Assembly: GCF_000186225.1 (NCBI RefSeq)
Contig: NC_014933.1
Location: 1,798,001 to 1,862,000 of the forward strand
Direction: 5' to 3'
DNA from: Bacteroides helcogenes P 36-108
GTDB taxonomy: Bacteria; Bacteroidota; Bacteroidia; Bacteroidales; Bacteroidaceae
DNA: 64,000 nucleotides
Under the pieces are notes generated by a model that made no database searches, was not told the DNA's origin, and was given only the letters and a program-made list of their open reading frames with translations. Below, piece after piece: positions 55,410 through 62,546 of this stretch. Position 1 is the stretch's first letter, and every line of letters begins with the position of its first letter. Both the position numbers and the translations under genes were made by a program.

Positions 55410-56519
55410 ATGAGAAAAACATTATCAGCTATGTTGGTTCTGCTGCTATTGGTGGCGTGCCAGACGAAACAAGAGTTTCAAGTTCCTGTCTATGTATGGC
55501 AGAGTTGGGATGAAGCAACAACGGAAGAGTCTTTGCGCAATGATTTCACCACTTGGAAAGGACATGGCGTTGTTGGCGTTTGTTTTAATGCGGGGTTTGA
55601 CAACACTAAGATTTCTGTTGCCGCAAAGGTGGCTAAGGAATTGGGGTTGGAATATCATGCCTGGATACCTACCATGATTCAAGGTGGACAAGATTCCACT
55701 TGGTACACCGTCAATCGGTTGGGCGAATCGGCATACGATAAGCAGGCTTATGTGCCCTATTACACAACTCTCGACCCGCGTAATCCGGAGGTAGAGAAAT
55801 TTCTGATAGAAAAATACAGTGAAGTGGCCGATATTCCTGAAGTGGATTACGTCCAATTGGATTATATCCGTTACGCGGATGTCATCTTGGCTCGCGGTTT
55901 GTGGGACAAGTATGGATTGAATATGGAGAAGGAATACCCCAAGGCCGATTATTGTTATTGTGACAGTTGTGTGGCCGTCTTTAAGGCACAAACAGGAATT
56001 GACATCAAGTCTGTGGAGGACCCTTCCGTATGCAAGGAATGGGCGCAGTTCCGCTGTGATGCCGTGACCCGTTTGGTGAATCATCTGGTGGATGCCGTTC
56101 ATGCCAAAGGAAAGAAAGTCAGTGCCGACGTATTTCCCGGTCCTCAGAGCTATGCAGTATGGATGGTTCGTCAGGAGTGGAACAAATGGAATCTGGATGC
56201 TGTATTCCCGATGAATTATAATGACTTTTATATGGAGCCGGCCTCTTGGGTGGGTAAGGTCACTGCCGAAGAAGTGCAAAGCGTAGCAGCAAAAGATATG
56301 CCTGTTTATAGCGGCTTGTTCATTTGCAAAGATTGGCAGAATAAGGATAAAGTGGTTGATCCGGAGAACTCCGGTCTGGTTCCTTCTGAAATAGCCGAAG
56401 CAGTCGGTTCTTCTATGCAGGCTGGAGCCAAAGGCATTTGTCTTTTCACTCCGAAAGAAATGACCGCAGAGCACTGGGTTGAATTGGAAAAGGCCATTCG
56501 GAAGAATTACAGCAAATAG
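55410..56519 (+). CDS. GHL10-like putative glycoside hydrolase lipoprotein
   Basis: 369 residues with lipoprotein signal ending in LLLVAC (Cys17). The body looks like a TIM barrel of the glycosyl-hydrolase-like GHL10/DUF4015 kind: GVVGVCFNAGFDNT, LEYHAWIPTMI, PEVDYVQLDYIRYAD near residues 145-158 with a conserved acidic pair, GKKVSADVFPGP, and LDAVFPMNYNDFY. A YCYCDSCVAVFK cysteine segment follows the acidic motif. Last gene of the GH92 operon, 32 bases after the third GH92, so a role in the same mannose-glycan breakdown is inferred. Substrate unknown. Confidence 0.75.
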   Translation: MRKTLSAMLVLLLLVACQTKQEFQVPVYVWQSWDEATTEESLRNDFTTWKGHGVVGVCFNAGFDNTKISVAAKVAKELGLEYHAWIPTMIQGGQDSTWYTVNRLGESAYDKQAYVPYYTTLDPRNPEVEKFLIEKYSEVADIPEVDYVQLDYIRYADVILARGLWDKYGLNMEKEYPKADYCYCDSCVAVFKAQTGIDIKSVEDPSVCKEWAQFRCDAVTRLVNHLVDAVHAKGKKVSADVFPGPQSYAVWMVRQEWNKWNLDAVFPMNYNDFYMEPASWVGKVTAEEVQSVAAKDMPVYSGLFICKDWQNKDKVVDPENSGLVPSEIAEAVGSSMQAGAKGICLFTPKEMTAEHWVELEKAIRKNYSK

Positions 56520-56548
56520 TAAGTTCCTGCTTTCAATAGTGATATTAA

Positions 56549-56592
56549 ATAGAAGAGGTTGCCGGAATCTTTTTCCGGCAACCTCTTCTATT
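56549..56592. terminator. bidirectional terminator between the GH92 operon and susD
   Basis: AATAGAAGAGGTTGCCGGAA pairs perfectly with its complement ending at 56592, around a short loop of about four to five bases. Confidence 0.88.
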
Positions 56593-56608
56593 AAGCTGTG
56601 TTGGTCCT

Positions 56609-58273
56609 TTATTTAGTATCCCACCATACGCGGGTGTTATTAAAGTCATTCTCATTATTCAGGCCCATTCTGTCGAGAGCTTCTTTGTAATTGGTGGAGT
56701 TTACTTGAAGTTCATCATCAGGATAGGGGAATCGGCGAACAATGGCAGGTCCATAGTTGCCTATGGTGCTCCAATTGTCGTGAGCAGAACATTTCTCCGT
56801 CAATTCCGGGTATCCGGAACGGCGCCAGTTAGCATAGGTCTCGTACTCGTCGCAGAAGCAAGTAATCCAATATTGGGTATTGATTTGCTCCAAAGCTTTT
56901 GAGGCATCGTAGGGATTAGCGGCAAGATAGGTTTCGATGGCTGCACTGTTCAAGTATTCATTATACAGAGCTTTGGCGTTGCTGCTTGGGTATTGCGCAA
57001 ATTGTTCCATCGCACAGCGTACACCAGCCTTGTAGAATGTGGCGGCATCTCCACTGATCCAGCCTCGGTATGCGGCTTCGGCCAGCAATAGGTTGGTTTG
57101 TGCAGCTGTGCATACAAATGAGGGTCCGGTAGGATCACCGTAAGTAGAACGGTTGGGCTGAGAATGGGTTTTCTTAAAATATATGGCACTTTCTGTATTT
57201 GACAGAACTTCATCGGTGTATTCGGTAGGATAATACTTTTTGATGGAGTAGCTTGATGTGGGGCCCATGCTGTAAAAGCCGGGCAGACCTTTTTGCTTTT
57301 CAGGAGCAGCATTGGCTGCAATGGCTGGATCTACATCCTTTGTATCGTAATCCGTGGGATAGACACACATGATCAATGGAATACGCGGGTCTTTGCTGGC
57401 AGACAGGATGTTCAAGAATGTCTGGTTGATGAAAGCCACACCCGGATCTTCATGGATCATGATTTTAGCATAAGGTTCACTGGAATCATTGGTAGTTACA
57501 CCGCCTGAGTGGTCCAGACGGCAATTATCCTCTGTTGCTGTGATCACACCATTGGCATAAGCTTTTGCGCTATATTCTTTGGCTTTTTCCGGATTGACTT
57601 TGCTGAGGCGCATGGCTACACGGAGCATCAGTGAATTGGCTAATTTCTTCCATTTGGCTACATCACCGTTATAGAACAAATCCTGTGCGCCCATTGAAGC
57701 TGTACCGCTGCCGAGGTTTGCTTGCGCCTCATCCAGCTCTTTCAGAAGATCATTGTAGATATCTTCTTGCTTGTCATACTTGGGATAAGAGAATTCTTTC
57801 GGCTGGCCGGCTTCCGAGTAAGGAATGTCTCCGTGTAAGTCGGTCAAACGTTGGAAAATGTATGCGCGTACAATGCGGGCAATAGAATAATTCTGAATCA
57901 TGGCTTGGTCATCTTTCCATTGATTGATTACGGTTTGTATGTCACGGACAGAACCACGCCCGCCACCACCTAAGGCAGAGCCCCAATAAGAGGCTGCATA
58001 GCCATTGGAGTAAGAGTTGATACCATAGCTCCACCACCATCCGCCGGCAGCGATATGCTGATTCCATTGTGATAGATAAATCATGCCATTGCGCCAGATA
58101 TCCCAGTCGGAACCCAATGCCTGGTGCTGTGCGTTGGTGAATACCATGGTGTAGGGCACATTGCCCTCATTCAAGTGTTCCGGATCGATATTTGTATCAC
58201 CAAAATCTCCACAACTTGAAGCTACTGCCATAAGCGACAGTGCTGCAAATGTATTTTTGATATATCTTTTCAT
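56609..58273 (-). CDS. SusD/RagB-family glycan-binding lipoprotein
   Basis: 554 residues. The signal peptide ends in VASSC (Cys21), with GDFGDTNIDPEHLNEGNVPY following, the usual N-terminus of the SusD-like_2 group. TPR-type helices include IARIVRAYIFQRLTDLHGDIPY near residue 125, and the C-terminus has RRFPYPDDELQVNSTNY and WWDTK. It sits on the cell surface as lid for the SusC partner, whose gene ends 19 bases upstream; the two are cotranscribed. Cargo is probably a mannose-containing glycan, judged from the convergent GH92 operon. Confidence 0.94.
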   Translation of the reverse strand: MKRYIKNTFAALSLMAVASSCGDFGDTNIDPEHLNEGNVPYTMVFTNAQHQALGSDWDIWRNGMIYLSQWNQHIAAGGWWWSYGINSYSNGYAASYWGSALGGGGRGSVRDIQTVINQWKDDQAMIQNYSIARIVRAYIFQRLTDLHGDIPYSEAGQPKEFSYPKYDKQEDIYNDLLKELDEAQANLGSGTASMGAQDLFYNGDVAKWKKLANSLMLRVAMRLSKVNPEKAKEYSAKAYANGVITATEDNCRLDHSGGVTTNDSSEPYAKIMIHEDPGVAFINQTFLNILSASKDPRIPLIMCVYPTDYDTKDVDPAIAANAAPEKQKGLPGFYSMGPTSSYSIKKYYPTEYTDEVLSNTESAIYFKKTHSQPNRSTYGDPTGPSFVCTAAQTNLLLAEAAYRGWISGDAATFYKAGVRCAMEQFAQYPSSNAKALYNEYLNSAAIETYLAANPYDASKALEQINTQYWITCFCDEYETYANWRRSGYPELTEKCSAHDNWSTIGNYGPAIVRRFPYPDDELQVNSTNYKEALDRMGLNNENDFNNTRVWWDTK

Positions 58274-58292
58274 ATTAGTACGTTCTTTAATT

Positions 58293-61200
58293 TTAGAATT
58301 TTAGGTTGACATTAAAACCTATGTTACGAGTGTAAGGATAACCGTTCAGTTCAAGGCCTTGGCCGTTGCTGTTGTTATAGGCAGCTTCCGGGTCGATATT
58401 ATCGGTATGCTTCATGAGTGTCCAGAGGTTGCGGGCAATGATAGAGATGCCCAAGCCCTTTACGACTTTCAGTTTGGACAAAATGCTTGCCGGGAACTCA
58501 TAGTTCAAGGATATTTCACGCAGCTTGATGAAACTTGCATCGTAAGTAAACTCTTCAGCGATACTCTGTTTGGTGACTTCGCGCCAGTAGTTCTGAGCTC
58601 GGACGGCTGTTGTATTTTTATTCCCTGTCGCTTCATCGATTCCGTCAAAGACATAAGTCTGGTTGGGATTTTCTATTGTACGGCCCAGCAAGGTGTTCTT
58701 GTGCAGACCATTGTTGTAAGCAGAGTAGTTGGTTCCGGAGAATAATTTGGCTCCGAATTTAAAGTCGAGCAGGAAGGTTAATGTGAAGTCTTTATACTTC
58801 AGAGAGTTTCGCCATCCTCCGGTGTACTTGTAAACACCATTACCCAGGCTCACCTGTTCACCGTTGTTTTGTGGCAGACCGTCCTTCAGAAGCAAGTTAC
58901 CGTTATCGTCACGCTTGTATTTGTAGCCGATGATTTCGCCGTAAGCAGAACCTACAATGTTGTAGATGCCTACGGAACCTACATTGGAAGTGGCTCCGTC
59001 GATAGCCAGACGAGAAACGCCATCGCCTAAGAATTTTACTTTAGAATCATTCAAGGCAAAGTTCAAAGTGGTGTTCCACATGAAATTCCCATTCTTTATG
59101 GGAGTGGCGTCAGCCATGAATTCAAAGCCCTTATTTTGAATTTTGCCCACATTCATGATTCGTGAGCCGAAACCACTGGCGCCGGACGTAGAAACCTGTG
59201 CGATGTCATCTTTGGTATCTTTTACGTAGTAAGCCATATCGAAACTCAGGCGGTTCTGAAAGAAAGAAAGGTTTAGACCGACTTCTTTTTCTGTGATTTC
59301 CACCGGCTTCAGGTCAGGATTGGGATAAGTGCTGTTATTGACCGTGACGGCCTGCTGCCCGTTTATCTTATAGTTTTGTACTTTGTATGTCAGCAGGTTC
59401 TGATAAGCACTGGTTCCATTGGAAGCCATTGCCCAGGAAGCTCGGATTTTACCGAAATTGAACCATTCCGGCATCTTGAAGCTGTCTGTGAATACCCATG
59501 ATGCAGTTACAGAGGGATAGAAGTAACTGTTATTGTCGGGAGAAAGTGTGGAAAACCAGTCGTTACGTCCTGTTACATTCAAGAATAGTTGGTTCTTCCA
59601 TCCCAAATCGGCCGTGAAATACAAAGAGTTTACTTTATATTGAGAGTACGTAACTTTGGCGCGGGTGTCAGTGGGATCCAAATTGTTTACCGACCATAAG
59701 CCATCTACCACGAACGGACGTCCGCCGTCAGTGGGGAAATACTGCTTCATGGTGTTGATTAATTTGTTGCCTCCAAAGGTAGCTCCTACGGACCAATCTT
59801 TGAATGTTTTGTCGAAGCCTATCAGGAAATTGTAGTTCATTTCGTAATAAGTCTTCTGGTATTCACTCATGTAGCCATAGGGGTCGGCGGCAGCGCCGAT
59901 GGGCTGAACTTGTTTGAATTCAAGGTTGTAACCATCGCGTTGAACAGCTCCCTGAATGTACAGCCAGTCTTTGATGTCCCATCTCAAGTTCATGGAACCT
60001 GTCAGACGATTTTTCCGGGCATTGTTGGTCTTGCGATATTGTAGCCAATAAGGGTTGTTGAAGTAAACGCTTGTACCGGACAGCAATTCTTTTCCATCTG
60101 TGGTTGTACCCCAGTCGGTATTTGCTCCACCGCGCTCCATCCAGCGAATGTCGAAGGAATTGGCATGCCACAAGATAGCGGCATTAGTGTTGCCATTGGC
60201 ATCCGACAGGTTTGAACGACCTTTGAACTTCTCGAATATGTAGTTGGCATTTACAGTGAAGTGCAGGTTTTTCAGAATGTCGTAAGTGGTATTCATGTTC
60301 ATGCCTACCTGGCTGTTGTTGGAGTTAGGCAGTATGCTTTTCTCCCGGTTGTTCGTCACGCCGAAACGATAAGTCAGTTTTTCGTCTGCTCCGGAGATGG
60401 CGATCGAGGCGGCATTTGTTACACCTGTATTATAGAATTGTTTGAAGTTGTCTATATAAGAATAGGTATATTCGTTACCTAAGAAGTTCACGGCTTTTCC
60501 ACCGTCCAAGGCTTCACCCCAGTTGCTTCTGTCCGAGTCGAGGGCGGCTTGCTTGTCCATAGGGCGTTGGCCGTCGGAACCTTGGCCAAATACTTTCTGG
60601 AAGTCACGTTGATCATAAATGGCATTGAATGTTAGGTTGTTGTTTACCTCAACACTCATACCTTTTCCTTTCTTACCGCTTTTGGTTGTAATCAAAATGG
60701 CGCCATTACCACCGCGATAACCATAGAGAGCAGAAGCGGCAGCACCTTTCAGAACTTGGATGCTTTCGATGTCATCGGCATTAATGTTGTTCAGACCGTC
60801 ACCCATGTCCAAACCACCCCATTGTCCAGCCGAACCTTGGTTGGTATTATCGAAAGGAACGCCGTCCACTACGTAGAGTGGCATATTGTTTCCGGTCAAA
60901 GAAGCATTACCACGGATTATCACACGTGAGGAACCACCTCCGGTAGCATTGCCGGCAACACTTACACCGGCAATCTTGCCGGACAGCGCATTACCTACGT
61001 TCGGATCGCGTGCTAAAGTAAACTCCTCGCCACCTACCTGTGTGGTAGAGTAACCCAAAGATCTGGATTGACGCTTAATGCCGAGGGCAGTAACCACAAC
61101 TTCATTCAGTTGCTGGGAATCGTCCTGCATAATGATGTTCAGAGGTTGTCCTTCCCATTTCACTTCTTGAGTGACATAGCCCACGAAAGAGATTTGGATG

Positions 61201-61457
61201 ATATCTCCCTTCTTCACATTGGTAAGGGTAAATTGGCCATCCAGATTAGTGATTGCGCCGTTTGAGGTTCCTTTTACCACTACTGACGCACCGATAACGG
61301 TTTCACCCGTAGTATCTTTCACTATTCCGGTGCACTTTCCATTCTGTTGTGTGATTTTAACATCGGTCACGCCGGGGTTGGCAACCGCATACGCTGCTCC
61401 GGTAGAGGAACTCATGAGAAGCAGCATCATACTGACTGTTTTTAGCCGTTTTAGCAT
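58293..61457 (-). CDS. SusC/RagA-family TonB-dependent outer-membrane transporter (left copy)
   Basis: 1054 residues. Signal peptide about 1-26 (ending AAYAVA), then a CNA-B/carboxypeptidase-regulatory-like domain (about 42-115: CTGIVKDTTGETVIGASVVV, VGYVTQEVKW), the plug domain (VVVTALGIKRQSRSLGYST, VLKGAAASALYGYRGGNGAI near 235-255), and a beta-barrel ending in YTRNIGFNVNLKF. Its first 231 bases of leader and coding sequence are an exact inverted copy of the start of the divergent SusC at 62377. A candidate promoter lies just inside the repeat spacer, so this copy is the one predicted to be on. Confidence 0.96.
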   Translation of the reverse strand: MLKRLKTVSMMLLLMSSSTGAAYAVANPGVTDVKITQQNGKCTGIVKDTTGETVIGASVVVKGTSNGAITNLDGQFTLTNVKKGDIIQISFVGYVTQEVKWEGQPLNIIMQDDSQQLNEVVVTALGIKRQSRSLGYSTTQVGGEEFTLARDPNVGNALSGKIAGVSVAGNATGGGSSRVIIRGNASLTGNNMPLYVVDGVPFDNTNQGSAGQWGGLDMGDGLNNINADDIESIQVLKGAAASALYGYRGGNGAILITTKSGKKGKGMSVEVNNNLTFNAIYDQRDFQKVFGQGSDGQRPMDKQAALDSDRSNWGEALDGGKAVNFLGNEYTYSYIDNFKQFYNTGVTNAASIAISGADEKLTYRFGVTNNREKSILPNSNNSQVGMNMNTTYDILKNLHFTVNANYIFEKFKGRSNLSDANGNTNAAILWHANSFDIRWMERGGANTDWGTTTDGKELLSGTSVYFNNPYWLQYRKTNNARKNRLTGSMNLRWDIKDWLYIQGAVQRDGYNLEFKQVQPIGAAADPYGYMSEYQKTYYEMNYNFLIGFDKTFKDWSVGATFGGNKLINTMKQYFPTDGGRPFVVDGLWSVNNLDPTDTRAKVTYSQYKVNSLYFTADLGWKNQLFLNVTGRNDWFSTLSPDNNSYFYPSVTASWVFTDSFKMPEWFNFGKIRASWAMASNGTSAYQNLLTYKVQNYKINGQQAVTVNNSTYPNPDLKPVEITEKEVGLNLSFFQNRLSFDMAYYVKDTKDDIAQVSTSGASGFGSRIMNVGKIQNKGFEFMADATPIKNGNFMWNTTLNFALNDSKVKFLGDGVSRLAIDGATSNVGSVGIYNIVGSAYGEIIGYKYKRDDNGNLLLKDGLPQNNGEQVSLGNGVYKYTGGWRNSLKYKDFTLTFLLDFKFGAKLFSGTNYSAYNNGLHKNTLLGRTIENPNQTYVFDGIDEATGNKNTTAVRAQNYWREVTKQSIAEEFTYDASFIKLREISLNYEFPASILSKLKVVKGLGISIIARNLWTLMKHTDNIDPEAAYNNSNGQGLELNGYPYTRNIGFNVNLKF
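61115..61217. repeat. second identical block, left copy (103 bp)
   Basis: Exact inverted copy of 62617-62719, inside the CNA-B domain codons (about residues 81-114) of both SusC genes. It is separated from the 231-bp arm by about 70 bases that differ at many positions. Confidence 0.85.
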
Positions 61458-61518
61458 AGTCGTTAATATTAAGTTATTAGAGATTATTGTGCTTTTCCGC
61501 TAAGTTCCATCAGAACTC
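61288..61518. repeat. left arm of the 231-bp perfect inverted repeat
   Basis: Every base matches the reverse complement of 62316-62546 in my alignment. It covers 61 bases of leader and the first 170 bases of the left SusC gene. Identity stops abruptly at both ends. Confidence 0.93.
61503..61517. promoter_or_regulatory. candidate inversion site, left
   Basis: Palindrome AGTTCCATCAGAACT (AGTTC-N5-GAACT) at the inner edge of the left arm. Palindromic motifs of this kind are known at invertible SusC promoters of B. fragilis; the exact match of consensus is from memory. Confidence 0.6.
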
Positions 61519-61522
61519 GGTC

Positions 61523-61553
61523 GAATCGTACAAATTCAGATTAACGGTACAAA
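61523..61553 (-). promoter_or_regulatory. promoter candidate facing the left SusC
   Basis: On the minus strand TTTG (61550-61553), 19 bases, TACGATTC (61523-61530), two bases off the -7 consensus. It ends five bases before the palindrome and would be flipped with the spacer. Confidence 0.55.
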
Positions 61554-62103
61554 ACTATATTAAAATATCCATATAAAGCACCTATTTTCCTAAAAAAAAG
61601 AACTTTTCCTTTAAAGATTTAACGTTTCAAAAATATTTCTACAATGTTAAATATTTAATATAAATAGTCCGCTAATATTACAATATATAAATCATTATTG
61701 TATTTTATGTATAGTAGTTATTGTACTCCAAGTAGAGGATATATATGCTTTATATCAATATATTACGTAATATTTCAGTTCCAAACATAATCGTCTAATA
61801 TGTAATTTATGTGAATAATCATTTATTGATATAATATGCCAATTGTCCGCAATTCTTCAATAAAGATTCCGTCCATCCATTATGTGGGCGAATTCTCTGT
61901 TTCTGCTCTCTCGGAATGTAGAGAATGATACTTTCTTATCAAGGGAAACCTTTGGATATACTAAGTTTCACACTTTTTTAATCACGTTTTGGAGATTAAA
62001 AGCATTCAGTCGGCATCGCAATATCCATGAACAAATCATTATGGCTGAAGGATAGGCTGGTTTGCCGTTTTCAATGTCTTCAACCCATATCGCAGGCATT
62101 GCC

Positions 62104-62180
62104 AATATAGATGCAATAAATTGCAAATATAGATGCAACAGATTGCAAATATAGATGCAGACCGTTGAATATATAGATTG
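62104..62180. repeat. 22-bp tandem repeats in the spacer
   Basis: Units begin at 62104, 62126 and 62148 with AATATAGATGCA; the first two share TTGCA ends and differ at only three positions, the third diverges after GATGCA, and a partial fourth (AATATATAGATTGC) follows. Confidence 0.8.
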
Positions 62181-62315
62181 CCAACGGCGGACACTGGTGT
62201 TTAACGTGAAGCTTTTAAATGTGGGTGACATTTCATCTGTATAGAGCAAGGATGTCTGTTTGCTCCGTGAATATCCTTTTTTAGCTGCGCAAATGAAGAA
62301 GTTTATAAATGAACA

Positions 62316-62546
62316 GAGTTCTGATGGAACTTAGCGGAAAAGCACAATAATCTCTAATAACTTAATATTAACGACTATGCTAAAACGGCTAAAAACAGTC
62401 AGTATGATGCTGCTTCTCATGAGTTCCTCTACCGGAGCAGCGTATGCGGTTGCCAACCCCGGCGTGACCGATGTTAAAATCACACAACAGAATGGAAAGT
62501 GCACCGGAATAGTGAAAGATACTACGGGTGAAACCGTTATCGGTGC
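62316..62546. repeat. right arm of the 231-bp perfect inverted repeat
   Basis: Inverted copy of 61288-61518; covers 61 bases of leader and the first 170 bases of the right SusC gene. Confidence 0.93.
62317..62331. promoter_or_regulatory. candidate inversion site, right
   Basis: AGTTCTGATGGAACT, the same palindrome as at 61503-61517 in opposite orientation, at the inner edge of the right arm. Confidence 0.6.

Larger units (their letters stand above)
61519..62315. other. 797-bp AT-rich spacer, candidate invertible promoter segment
   Basis: Lies between the two inverted arms. It contains the left-facing promoter candidate, a weak right-facing one (TTTG at 62259-62262, 19 bases, TAGCTGCG), 22-bp tandem repeats at 62104-62180 and no convincing gene. 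A 93-codon open frame on the minus strand at 61968-62249 has no family features. Confidence 0.7.

Noticed and set aside
61968..62249. 93-codon minus-strand open frame in the SusC spacer
   Set aside because: It is formed partly by the 22-bp tandem repeats, has no recognisable start signals or family motif, and would be cut off from any promoter seen.
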